Assembly: GCA_030068145.1 (NCBI GenBank) | Contig: JAPJBO010000127.1 | Coordinates: 186,001-250,000, forward strand | Source: Diplonema papillatum | Lineage: Eukaryota; Euglenozoa; Diplonemea; Diplonemida; Diplonemidae | Direction of reading: 5' to 3' | DNA: 64,000 bases | In this document: positions 19,892 to 30,419 of the stretch, piece by piece | How positions within the stretch are numbered: the stretch's first letter is position 1 | Layout of the letters: each line of letters starts with the position of its first letter | Notes under the pieces: model-generated | The model's input: only the letters and a program-made list of their open reading frames with translations | Told to the model about the DNA's origin: nothing | Databases searched by the model: none | Translations under genes and position numbers: made by a program

Positions 19892-22800
19892 ATGCCGCTG
19901 CAGAAGGCCATCGAGATGGACGAAGAGAACGAAGGCGTGGAGATGACGGAGGCATACCTGGGGTTTCCAGGGGACGACGGCGACGACGACGACCCCTCCC
20001 CTACAGACGGGGGCGGGCCGCAGCCGGAGGGGAAGGACCGGAAGGATAGGCAGAAGCCGCAGTTCCGGGAAAACGAGGACGACGAAGAAGTGTCGCCGTC
20101 GAAGGTGCGGGGGTCGATGACCGCGCCGACGCCTCGAGCCAAGTCGGCCGCCGTCGACGCCGAGACCGTAGGGGTCCCGCTGAACGACGTTCTGAGGCAC
20201 CTGCGGTACCGGACGCACTCCAGCCAGCTCCTCTTCGACTTCATCCTGTACGTGCCGTTCCTCGTCCTCTTCATCTTCTTCTTCTGGAACGGCCGCGACG
20301 TCACCGCCAACTACTACGTCGTCCGCGCTTTAAAAGACCAGCTCCTGGCCAACGAGCTGCCGACGGAAGAGGTCGAAAAACACTTCGTCGACATCGCGAA
20401 CCCGTACGACTGGGGCCGGTGGGTGTCGTACGTCCTCGTGCCGAACCTGTGGACGTGCAAGTACGAGCGGGAGGCGCACGCGCAGCTGACGGCACAGGGG
20501 CAGAACTACCTGCTCGGCGCGCTGCGCGTGCGGACGCTGCGGGTGCGCGCCGAGGAGTGCACAGCGAACCCGCACATATACGGCGGCGCGGACTGCCGCG
20601 GGACGTGGGCGGGCGGCGACGAGGAAAAATTCGGTGTGTGGCGCTTTCCCTTTTTGTTTTTGAAAGTGTACACCAATACTGCAGGGAAAATAGTTGAATA
20701 AACCTCTTGAGTTTGTGCTAACCACGACTTGAAGAGTCGGGAGAAGTGGTGAGGAAAAAGCACCTGCTTTGTAGGGAATACTTGAGGAGACTGCCGGTTG
20801 CGAAATCTCAAAGGCATAGTGTGGTTCTCATCGGCATGCCGATGGCTCTCCACTATCGCAACAATATTCCAATCCCATAGGAGGTAAATGTGCCGTAGCC
20901 CACACGAAACAGGTAAACCTGGGTAAGTGCTGGGCGTAAGCGTTCAAAAAAGACCACACTTTGATAGTGTGATCAGTGGGCCAGTTCCCGGCTGCATACG
21001 TATGCACGTTTGCAGCCCACCACCAATCCACCCAAAATAGCCCTTCCTTGCTCGAAGAGCCCATTCAGCAAGGTCGCCCGGCGACCCTGGCATCCCGGAA
21101 TCTCAGGCGAAGTTTACCTCGCTAAAATAACTAGGCCACACCGATCTTAGCCAGGCGAGTTGCACTCCGCGCACGCGGTACGGCGGACCTCAGCCAAAGC
21201 GAGCTGCACTACAGTGATCAGGCCGGACGCATCTCCACCAAGCGCTGCACGCCGTGCACGTGGCACGGCGGATCTCAGCCAAAGCGAGCTGCACGTCATC
21301 GAGGCCAGACGGATGCGAGCTGCACGCCGTGCACATGGCACGGCGGATCTCAGCCAAAGCGAGCGGCACGTCATCGAGGCCGGACGGATCTCAATCAGGC
21401 GAGCTGCACGCCGTGCACATGGCACGGCGGATCTCAGCCTAAGCGAGCTGCACGTCATACGGGTCTCAATCAGGCGAGCTGCACGCCGTGCACGTGGCAC
21501 AGCGGATCTCAGCCAAAGCGAGCTGCACGTCATCGAGGCCAGACGGATGCGAGCTGCACGCCGTGCGCATGGCACGGCGGATCTCAGCCAAAGCGAGCTG
21601 CACGTCATCGAGGCCAGACGGATGCGAGCTGCACGCCGTGCACATGGCACGGCGGATCTCAGCCAAAGCGAGCGGCACGTCATCGAGGCCGGACGGATCT
21701 CAATCAGGCGAGCTGCACGCCGTGCACATGGCACGGCGGATCTCAGCCTAAGCGAGCTGCACGTCATACGGGTCTCAATCAGGCGAGCTGCACGCCGTGC
21801 ACGTGGCACAGCGGATCTCAGCCAAAGCGAGCTGCACGTCATCGGCCACTCGTGGCCCACCGGAAAACCACTCGTGCCAGCAAACCACTTTTCTCTCGAG
21901 AATAAATAGCTATTTCTCCCTGTTTTCAACTCTTCAACCCTCCTCTCCTCCCTACTCAAGCCTCTACGGCCAACCGGAGACTTTAAAAACACCGACCTTC
22001 TCATCCACAAATAATGCTAGAAAAATGTACACGAAAGAAAGAACCCACACTCCCACAATAGCCCTTGCTTGCTCGAAGAGAGCTCATTTAACAAGAGACC
22101 CTAAAATACCCGAATCTCAAGCGAAGTTTACCTCTAAAAAAAAAGCAGACCGTTTCTCGTACCCGAACCCGGTCGATTACCCGGAGCACACGCTGGTGCA
22201 CTCGAACGCCGACTGAAGCTACGTGGTCGACTGTCCACGGGGTCAACTTCACGACGAACGCCGGCACCGATCTCGCGGACCACGACGCCGTGTACCTTGT
22301 GAATCGGGCCGGCAGGGACGGCTCGTACGTCGAGTATCCGGCGGCTTCGGGGGCGGATGGAGGAGGAGGAGTTCCAAAGAGTGGAGTTCGACGTGCTGTT
22401 CGCGGTGTTCCCCGCGGAGCAAACGACGGGTACACCTTCGTGGCCAACGCGTCGTCGAACGTCCGCGACCCGGCGCGGTGGACGGTCGCCTGCACGAACG
22501 ACAACGTCACGCGCGCGACCACACCCCACAAATAATACTACTCACAATGAAAATGCACCTTTTTTTCATTGTTTTCAACTCTTTTTTCAACCCTCCTCCC
22601 TCACTCAAGCCTCTACGGTCAACCGGGGACTTTAAAAAACTCCGACCTTCTAATCCACGAATAACGCTAGAAAAATGTACACGAAAGAAACAACCCACAA
22701 TCGCCCTTACTTGCTCGAAGAGAGCTCATTTAGCTCATTTAACAAGAGACCCTAAAATACCCGAATCTCAAGCGAAAGCTTACCTCTCTAAAATATAAAA

Positions 22801-25800
22801 AAAAAACAGACCGTTTTTCGTACCCGAACCCGGTCGATTACCCGGAGCACACGCTGGTGCACTCGAACGCCGACTTGAGCTACGTGGTCGACTGGCCGGC
22901 CCACGGGGCCCGCGTCGGGCTGATCAACTTCACGACGAACGCCGGTGCTGATTTTGCGGACCATGACGGGGTGTACCTCGTGAAGCGGGCCGGCAGGGAC
23001 GGCTCGCACGTCGAGTATCCGACGGCTTCGGGGGCGGGGATGGAGGAGGAGGAGTTCCAAAGAGTGGAGTTCGACGCGCTTTACGCGGTATTCCCCGCGG
23101 AGCAAACGGCGGTCGACGGGTACACCTTCGTGACCAACGCGTCGTCGAACGTCCGCGACCCGGCGCGGTGGACGGTCGCCTACACGAACGACAACGTCAC
23201 GCGCGCCACGAACCTTTCCGACCCTTCCTCCGTCGCTTGGACGGTCTTCGCGACGCACGAGCACGCGGCGGCAGACCTCGATACCGTCGGCTATGCCGTC
23301 GCACAGTCCCTGCCTTCCCCGACGGCGTTCCGCGCGTTGCGGTTCGCCGTGCAGCTCACGCAGGCGTCGGCCATGCGCGACGAGCCGGAAACGCCGTTTT
23401 TGTACAAGCACCGCGCCTGCTCCGGGTCCTCAGGGTACATTATAGGTGACATTTCCGTGTACCACTGCGGGGGCTATACGGTGGACCTGCCGTTTAATTC
23501 GAGCTGCCGGGCGGTGACCGACGCGACGAAGGCGCTCCAGGCGGACAACGCGCCGTTCATCGACACGCTCGCAACGCGGTTTGCCGTCGCCGAGTTCTTC
23601 GTGTATTCCGTGCAGACCGACACATACACCTCGGTCAAGCTCTTCACCGAGTTCGCCCCCGGCGGCGCGCTGGTCAACAAGTGGCAGCTCCGCACCTTCG
23701 CGGTCTACACCGGCGAGCCGCCGATCCTCGACTGCTTCTTCCTGGCCTTCGTCCTTTACTTCTGCTGGAGCTTCGTCAACGACTGGCGCGCGTTCAACAA
23801 AGGATACCCGCCGGGGTCCCGCGCTTCGAGGGGCCAGTGGTGGCTGTACCTGTATGCGAAACCTTTGCCACTTTTTACGCGTTTGGTGAAGCCCAGCGCC
23901 CTCAGAAGCTGGAGTTCAAAGAGCACAAACAAAACGAAGCGCCTGTCTTTTTTGTAGTAGCAATGCATTGTAAGTTGGCGAAGCCCAGCGCCCTCAGAAG
24001 CTGGAGTTCAAAGAGCACAAACAAAACGAAGCGCCTGTCTTTTTTGTAGTAGCAACGCATTGTAAGTTGGCGAAGCCCAGCGCCCTCAGAAGCTGGAGTT
24101 CAAAGAGCACAAACAAAACGAAGCGCCTGTCTTTTTTGTAGTAGCAATGCATTGTAAGCACGAAAGAGAACTGGCAGCGTGTTCGGGAGGTCTTGTTGTC
24201 GTAAACGAATCTCAGTGCCCACGGCACACGGCACCAAGCATCCACGCAGAGCATCAAGCTCGTGTAACAGCCATCGCACACGTATCAGGCTGCCACGCAA
24301 CGCAAACCCTCATCATCGCACACACACGCTATCAGGTTACCAAACAACGCACAGTCCATCAAACTGCAAGCGTGACGTATCCCACACATAAACACATAAA
24401 ATCAGGTTCGAGTTTTGGAACGTGCTGGAACTGACCAACCTGGTCACGTTCCTCGTGGTATTCGCCCTCCAGTTTGCGTGGATGGCGGCGTGCAGCCAGG
24501 AAAGCTTCCTGTTTCCGTTCCAGCCCCGGTACCCTGAAGAGTTCGACCATCTGCTGAATCTGTACATGATGAAGGTGTGTTCCTTTCGTCATTCCGAGGA
24601 CCCCACAACCCCGTCCGCTCTGCCCTGCAACACATGCACACACTCACACTCAGCTGTTGCCCGGGGTCGAAACCCCGTGCAGCTAACACCGCAAGATGAA
24701 AACAGAAGTCTTGAGCCGAGTGCCGGATGGAGAAGCTGACAGCCTCCCACGCTCTATCCGTCCCCCCGAAGGATCCCGCCCCATCCTTCGGAGAGGAGTT
24801 ACAGGACCCAAAAGCAGCGTGTCGGAAACTGGTCTATCCTGTGTTTCTGCGAAGGACCTGTTTTGTTTCTCTATGGCACCATAATAATAAAGTCCAGAAA
24901 CCCACGGTAGAGAAAGAAAACCCAAAATACCGTCACTAAAAGGCATGAAAAGACGCTGAAAGTAAATAATGCTGTCGACAACGAAAAGCAAAAGAATACA
25001 CCAAAACCACGCCTTTCTTTCCGTGGCAGGTTCCAACGCCGCCGACTTTGTTTCTTAGCCTGCAAATGTGTGAGGAAACTGAACCCCCCAAGTTGGACCT
25101 TCTGATCATGATTTTTACCAATTTGCCACCTGAAACCACGTCCAGGATTTGGGCCCAGGGTAGTGCGGTCAACGAAAGCTCTACTTTCCCTTTCTTCTAC
25201 TTTCCTACTCTCGCGGTGTACGTGGTATATCGTCCAACCATACATTATATTAAGATGCGAATAGCGTCAACACCGTGAGCTGTTGGCAACGAACATGAAG
25301 CACAAGAAGAGCACAAAACGATGCACTCCCTCGAAAGAGTCTGATTGCCATGAGGCGGGTTTCTGCCCATAACACCATACTAAGATCCCTCCGGTTTCTG
25401 CCCAGAACACCATACTAAGATCCCTCCGGTTTCTGCCCATAGCACCATACTAAGATCCCTCCGGTTTCTGCCCACAGCACCATACTAAGATCCCTCCGGT
25501 TTCTGCCCATAACACCATACTAAGATCCCTCCGGTTTCTGCCCATAACACCATACTAAGATCCCTCCGGTTTCTGCCCATAGCACCATACTAAGATCCCT
25601 CCGGTTTCTGCCCATAACACCATACTAAGATCCCTCCGGTTTCTGCCCATAACACCATACTAAGATCCCTCCGGTTTCTGCCCATAACACCATACTAAGA
25701 TCCCTCCGGTTTCTGCCCATAACACCATACTAAGATCCCTCCGGTTTCTGCCCATAACACCATACTAAGATCCCTCCGGTTTCTGCCCATAACACCATAC

Positions 25801-27191
25801 TAAGATCCCTCCGGTTTCTGCCCATAACACCATACTAAGATCCCTCCGGTTTCTGCCCATAACACCATACTAAGATCCCTCCGGTTTCTGCCCATAACAC
25901 CATACTAAGATCCCTCCGGTTTCTGCCCATAACACCATACTAAGATCCCTCCGGTTTCTGCCCATAACACCATACTAAGATCCCTCCGGTTTCTGCCCAT
26001 AACACCATACTAAGATCCCTCCGGTTTCTGCCCATAGCACCATACTAAGATCCCTCCGGTTTCTGCCCATAACACCATACTAAGATCCCTCCGGTCTCTG
26101 CCCATAACACCATACTAAGATCCCTCCGGTTTCTGCCCATAACACCATACTAAGATCCCTCCGGTTTCTGCCCACAGCACCATACTAAGATCCCTCCCCC
26201 CGCCGATGCTGGCTTAAAACTCGCATGAAAGGCAGATACTGTCTAACATAATTCGAAGATCTGTAAAACTAAGTTTTCCTTCCTCCCCCGGCAGGTCTAT
26301 GCGAATAGCGTCAACACCGTGATTACGTTCCTGAAGTTTTTGAAGTACGTCCGGCTGAACAGCAGGCTGAACGTCCTGTCCGCCACTGTCTCGTTAAAAG
26401 CTCCGGACATGTTCGCGTGCCTGATAATATTTGTGTTCGTCGTCTTCGCCTACGCGCTGGCTGCGACGGCGCTGTTTGGCAGCTCGATCTCCGACTACCG
26501 CAACCTGTTCACTGCGTACAGCACGCTCAACCGCATGCTCCTCGGCGACTTCGACTACGCCGCGCTGCGGCTCGAAAACCGGTTCCTGGCCGGCTTGTAC
26601 TTCTGGTCGTTCGTCGTCATCGGCCTGTTCCTGCTGCTGAACTTCTTGGTCGCGATCATGTCGGAAGGGTTCGCAGAAGTGTCGGGCCAGAACGCCGACG
26701 TCCCCTTGGACGAGCAGCTAACGAAGGCGTACACGGACCTGAAGCGGGCGCTGCGGCCGACCCGGCTGCTGCAGGGGGTCAAGATGTGGCTGCGGGGCAA
26801 CTCGCGCCACTCGCTGCTGCTGCGGGCGACGATCAAGATGGAGGACTACCGCTCGATCCTCGAAGAGGCCGGCGACGCCGCTGACGACCAGCAGGCGCTG
26901 ATCTACAAAAGCGAGCTGCCCGTCTTCATCGGGCGCGAGGAGTACGCCCTCCTCGGGGGGGACTTCATGGACGACGTGTGGGAAGACGTCGTGTACGACT
27001 TCCGCCAGGCGGAGAAAAACAACGCGTCCGCGCTCCGGATGGAGAACCAGTTGGTCGTGCAGCTCGCCGTGCGGACGGCCACGGAAGGGAAGCTGCACGA
27101 CATCGACAGCATGTGGCACAAGATGCAGCGGCTGCAGGAAGAGTTGAACAACCTTTTGTCCGTCATCCAGAGCACCCCGCCCGTGTCTTAA
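19892..27191 (+). CDS. Polycystin-2-like (PKD2/TRPP) cation channel
   Basis: Exons 19892-20633, 22810-23851, 24406-24574 and 26295-27191 join in phases 1, 2 and 0 to give 949 aa. The order matches the family: an acidic cytosolic N terminus; TM1 (about residues 112-132); a large extracellular polycystin/TOP domain containing NYLLGALRVRTLRV and CGGYTVDLPFNSSC; TM2 after EPPILDCFFL; TM3 (FWNVLELTNLVTF); TM4-TM5 (FLKFLKYVRLNSRLNVLS, FACLIIFVFVVFAYALAAT); pore segment NRMLLGDFDY (about 730-739); TM6 FLLLNFLVAIMSEGF; and a C-terminal helix with heptads. PKD2 channels pass Ca2+ and monovalent cations in ciliary or other membranes, so a flagellar role is likely but inferred. All three introns contain tandem arrays or exon shards. 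Confidence 0.93.
20757..20960 (+). repeat. R1 with a 65-bp palindromic insertion
   Basis: R1 runs from GCACCTGCTTTGTAGG to GCGAAATCTCAAAG, is interrupted by about 65 bp containing CATCGGCATGCCGATG (perfect 16-nt palindrome) flanked by ATAGTG/CACTAT, and resumes at AGGAGGTAAATGTGCC. It lies in polycystin intron 1. Confidence 0.8.
21150..21845 (+). repeat. Composite GCGAGCTGCACGCCGTGCAC array with higher-order unit
   Basis: Units of about 44 bp (GAGCTGCACGCCGTGCACAT plus GGATCTCAGCCAAA) alternate with CACGTCATCGAGGCC spacers. A block of about 250 bp at 21289-21538 is repeated almost exactly at 21598-21843, so whole sets of units were duplicated. GTGCAC/TGCAC words make it rich in small inverted repeats. 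It lies in polycystin intron 1; its open frames are by-products. Confidence 0.9.
22149..22536 (+). pseudogene. Decayed copy of polycystin exon 2 start
   Basis: It begins after GCAG with the same RFSYPNPVDYPEHT codons as exon 22810, but has a stop soon after (SNAD then TGA), a frame change and small deletions, and ends in a match to NASSNVRDPARWTV and VTRAT codons. The flanking repeat (CTTGCTCGAAGAGAGCTCAT before it) is duplicated with it. Confidence 0.85.
23885..24175 (+). repeat. Three tandem copies of a roughly 92-bp unit in polycystin intron 2
   Basis: The unit contains GAAGCCCAGCGCCCTCAGAA, CAAAGAGCACAAACAAAACG and CGCCTGTCTTTTTTGTAG, and ends GCAATGCATTGTAA. Copies differ by single bases. 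The last continues CACGAAAGAGAACTGGCAGC, related to 12680-12725. Confidence 0.9.
24690..25160 (+). repeat. Dispersed repeats in polycystin intron 3
   Basis: About 24691-24830 (GAAAACAGAAGTCTTGAGCC, CACAGGACC-rich end, AGCAGCGTGTCGGAA) matches 57988-58085. About 25065-25175 (TGTGAGGAAACTGAAC, CCTTCTGATCATGAT, GAAACCACGTCCAGGATTT) matches 36155-36255 and, inverted, 61620-61735. Confidence 0.7.
25255..25278 (+). pseudogene. 24-nt shard of polycystin exon 4 start
   Basis: The bases ATGCGAATAGCGTCAACACC and the next four are identical to 26300-26323, the first codons of exon 4, although this copy sits about 1 kb upstream in the intron, just before the 35-bp array. Confidence 0.8.
25362..26197 (+). 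repeat. 35-bp minisatellite, about 24 copies
   Basis: The unit contains CCGGTTTCTGCCCATAACAC followed by CATACTAAGATCCCT. Copies are almost identical (AACACC/AGCACC variants). Each unit resembles the tail of the E module just downstream (TTCTG..., ...ACTAAGATTTTC) and carries TACTAAG, a branch-point-like word. It ends about 100 bp before the exon 26295 acceptor. Confidence 0.95.
26205..26294 (+). repeat. E module ending at the polycystin exon 4 acceptor
   Basis: GATGCTGGCTTAAAACTCGC, ATGAAAGGCAG, CTGTCTAACATAA, AAACTAAGTTTTCC and CCTCCCCCGGCAG lead directly into exon 4. Confidence 0.7.
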
Positions 27192-28098
27192 AGTGTCCCC
27201 CTCAGCGGCCACGTAAGGATCTTACTTCTTGCGAGTTGAGTGTCGCATCGCCATCACAGTGTGACAGACAGGGATAGGCAGAATATCATGGCACCCGGCT
27301 AATGACCCTGATAAGCCCAAGGGGGAAAAGGGCTCGGTGGCAGCTGCGGGAAGGAGCAGCTCAAGTTTGCAAGGCGTTGACTTGCCCACCCGGCTGCTGC
27401 AGGGGGGGTCAAGATGTTGCTGCGGGGGCGGCTCCCGCCACTAGCTGCTGCTATGCTGCTGCTGCTGCGGGCGAAGATCAAGATGGAGGACTACCGCTCG
27501 ATCCTCGAAGAGGCCGGCGACGCCGCTGACGACCAGCAGGCGCTGATCTACAAAAGGGAGCTGCCCGTCTTCATCGGGCGCGAGGAGTACGCCCTCCTCG
27601 GGGGGGACTTCATGGACGACGTGTGGGAAGACGTCGTGTACGACTTCCGCCAGGCCGAGAAAACCAACGCGTCCGTGCTCCGGATGGAGAACCAGCTGGT
27701 CGTGCAGCTCGCCGTGCGGACGGCCACGGAAAGGGAAGCTGCACGACATCGACAGCGTGTGGCACAAGATGCAGCAGCTGCAGGAGGAGCTGAACAACCT
27801 TTTGTCCGCCGTCCAGAATACCCCGCCCGTGTTGTAAATGGTCCCACTTGGCGGTGACGAAAGGATCTTACTTGCGAGTGTCGCATCCACACGCGTGTTC
27901 ATCTGCTGATAGACCGTGAATAGGCAGAATAGCGTGGCACCCCGGCTAATGCCCCTGATGAAACCAAGGAGAAAAGGGCAGGTGACTCCGTGGCAGCTGC
28001 AGAAGTTTGCAAGACGTTGGCTGCGGCTGCTGCAGAGGGTCAAGATGTGGCTGCGGGGCGGCTCCCGCCACTCATTGCTTAAGAACCGCGTGTTGTAA
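27192..28098 (+). pseudogene. Two tandem copies of the polycystin 3' end
   Basis: Exon 4 sequence from TRLLQG to the stop is repeated at 27386-27836, with small insertions near its start and a one-base insertion after the RTATE codons that changes the frame. It is repeated again, with a large internal deletion, at about 28022-28098. Each copy brings its 3' flank (GGATCTTACTT, GGCAGAATA, GGCTAATG), so the unit is exon end plus about 190 bp of 3' flank. Confidence 0.88.
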
Positions 28099-28157
28099 AA
28101 TCGTCCCTCTCGGCACGTAAGGATCTTACTTGCACGTGGAGTACCCGTGTGCGCGCA

Positions 28158-28362
28158 AGGAAATACTCGAGGGGCTGCCTTGTGCTTACTTAGAGGGAGT
28201 CGAGTTGCTTCGGCATTTTTTGTTGAACGCTTACGCCCGCCACTAAACCCAGATTCACCTGTGTTTCGTGTGGGCTACAGCACATTTACCTCCTTCGATC
28301 TTTTGCAGCTGACAGCCTCCTCAAGTATTTCCTACAAAGCAGGTGCTTATACAAAAAATGAC
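28158..28362 (-). repeat. R1 element, reverse orientation
   Basis: On the minus strand it reads TTTTTTGTATAAGCACCTGC, GGAAATACTTGAGGAGGCTG, CCACACGAAACACAGG and GTGGCGGGCGTAAGCG, ending near CTCGAGTATTTCC. It is the only nearly full reverse copy. Confidence 0.85.
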
Positions 28363-28614
28363 TGGGCCCGGCCATATCGCATCCGCACGGCTAGTCCACC
28401 CAGCCTTGTAGACCGAGCTACACATGACTCCAACAGCACCCCCCGAACCCCCTGGTTCTTGGGTGGCTTGGCAACTCTGCTGGAGGATTCCCGCAGTAAA
28501 AAAACTGTAAGTTGTAATCTATAGACGCGAATACCGGGCGGAGACACGTCTTCCGGCCTGTTACACGAATGCAGCACAGCCGTGTCTTCGTCGCCTTCTG
28601 CACGTCTTCTTTCA

Positions 28615-28892
28615 GCTTGCGTCGCACCACGCACGGCGCAGCCTGCGCACACTGTTTTAAGTTCCAACTCGGGAAAGAGGCAACTTCCGTTGTCATCTTC
28701 CAAACGGTAAAGCTTCTCCCCTCCCTGATGCTAGCGTCAAACTTACATGAAAAAAGGCAGGATTCTGCCCAAAACACGAAACTAAGATTTTCTCCCCTTT
28801 TCTTTTGTTTTCTTCGCAGAATGGCCACTGGAAAAGAAGACGAGTCTGTGCGTTTCAGCGAAACGCAGTTACAAGCAGAGCGGGCGTCCTGA
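28615..28892 (+). CDS. Possible two small exons, unassigned
   Basis: An open stretch after a CAG (28612-28614) reads LRRTTHGAACAHCFKFQLGK and ends at a GTAAAG donor at 28707. After an E module with a strong acceptor (TTCTTTTGTTTTCTTCGCAG) a second stretch starts at 28820. The E module placement is what suggests a real acceptor. No family was recognised, and both pieces may be exon debris. Confidence 0.25.
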
Positions 28893-29984
28893 GTTTGGAG
28901 CTAATTGCTTAGACACAGTGCTGTCTGCAGTTCTCACATCTCGGCATGACGTCGTCAGGCACCCTCCGCAGCACTCTGCGACCGTCACGCACGTCGCGCG
29001 CGCCGATCGTCGTCCGGTGCTTAGCCCGTCTCCCCTTTGTCGTGGGCTTTGGTCCAGTGTTCATCCCGACTGCCTCTCTTGTCCCCTTTCCCCAAGCCTC
29101 CTTGCAGTCTGTGTCGCACTCTCACCTCCTTCGGTGGGTTAGTGGCTTCTGTACCGGACTCCGTCAGCGTCAATTCTCCATTCGACGAGCGAAGTCCTCC
29201 GGTCACACTCGTCCATCCCGTTGGTGGTAGCCCGAGCTGTGTGTGCAGTTCCACCGGCTATCGTGTCGTTCGCCGGCAACTCAGTGCATCATCCGCCCTC
29301 ATGGTGAATTGGGGAGGCTTGGTTGCGGTCTTCGAAGACTTTCTTACGGATGCAGATTGCTTTGGTGTTCCCTCAGAGGAGTTGTCAGCAGAAATGTGAT
29401 GTGTACGCAAATTGCCCAATAGCAACACTGCTGAGGCAGCGAAGAGAAATAGCCTCGACACGTACTTAGTACGTTAGAAGCAATGGATGATATCTAAACC
29501 TGTCAATGGACACAATTGGCGGACTGACAATAGGCCCCAACATGAGCCAGAAGAGGCGTCTGCATACTTGGGAGACCGGCTGTAGAAATGTCCGAATTGG
29601 GGCAAAGCTTCTTAACAAAACTACTTTAGAACTTCTAAATTAGAAGTGTTGTGATCGGACCTTCGGCTGCAGCACGTGTTGCATTTTGGACTCCCTAACG
29701 GCGCGGGGAAGGGAACATGTTTTCCCAACTACATTGAAGCCCCTTCCCGACCGTAGCATCCGAGGAAGGTGCAAACATGGAGGGTGCTACGGTAGCCGTG
29801 CACGGGTCTTGGGCGCGTGCCTCGTGCAGGGCGGGTGCTTTGTGATCCGCCGCGAAGTTGTCTCCTGGTGCAGTCCGGAGAGACCGGCGTCGAGTTTCGG
29901 CTCACAGCCGGTCCCTCGGGCGGCAACCTTTAGGGAGAGAGAGCGCAGACACAATCCATCTTAAATAGGACCACACACTGGACT
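28893..29984. other. No gene recognised
   Basis: About 28930-29400 is CT-rich with weak open frames and no recognisable domain. About 29540-29690 includes ACTTGGGAGACCGGC and an AACTTCTAAATTAGAAG hairpin. No repeat matches were seen elsewhere in the window for most of it. Confidence 0.4.
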
Positions 29985-30110
29985 CTCTAACGGAAAGGAA
30001 TTGACGGAATTACACACCAGACATGTACTGCGCGACTCAATCTGACTTAACACGGAGAATTTGTCAAGGATTGACAAAGTCAGCTGTGGATCTACCTAAA
30101 CCTGAAGCAC
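29985..30110 (+). rRNA. Small-subunit rRNA-like fragment
   Basis: CGGAAAGGAATTGACGGAAT and, 30 bases later, CTCAATCTGACTTAACACGG are recognisable as the conserved SSU segment around AAAGGAATTGACGGAA and TTTGACTCAACACGGG. The intervening bases are diverged. It is only about 120 bp. Confidence 0.65.
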
Positions 30111-30270
30111 ATCTACCGACGAAAAAATTCGTCGGTCGCTTTTCAACAGCCATCAAGAACAACCAGGCTCCATCACTCCATTCCCCCTTCCGATAGAGAA
30201 ACAAACTCTACTACTCTCAAAACAAAGATATAACGATATAAGAACACGAATAGAGTGAGAAAAACAAGAA

Positions 30271-30274
<4 letters not shown>

Positions 30275-30348
<74 letters not shown>
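30275..30348 (+). repeat. (GA)n microsatellite before the TTLL gene
   Basis: About 35 GA units end about 70 bp upstream of the TTLL start codon. Together with the CT run before polycystin it makes two genes with a dinucleotide tract just upstream. Confidence 0.95.
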
Positions 30349-30353
<5 letters not shown>

Positions 30354-30419
30354 GGAAGAAAAAAACATCAGTACACACACCGCCCCCCGGGGGATTCCGG
30401 CCGCGTCTGGTTCTTCGCG

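Noticed and set aside
21147-22010. 287-aa minus and 249-aa plus frames
   Set aside because: Both come from the GC-rich tandem array in polycystin intron 1.
22223-22798. 191-aa frame as a separate gene
   Set aside because: It overlaps the decayed copy of polycystin exon 2 and repeat sequence; the frame differs from the exon frame.
25362-26197. CRISPR-like array
   Set aside because: The 35-bp repeats are directly tandem with no spacers, in a eukaryotic intron.
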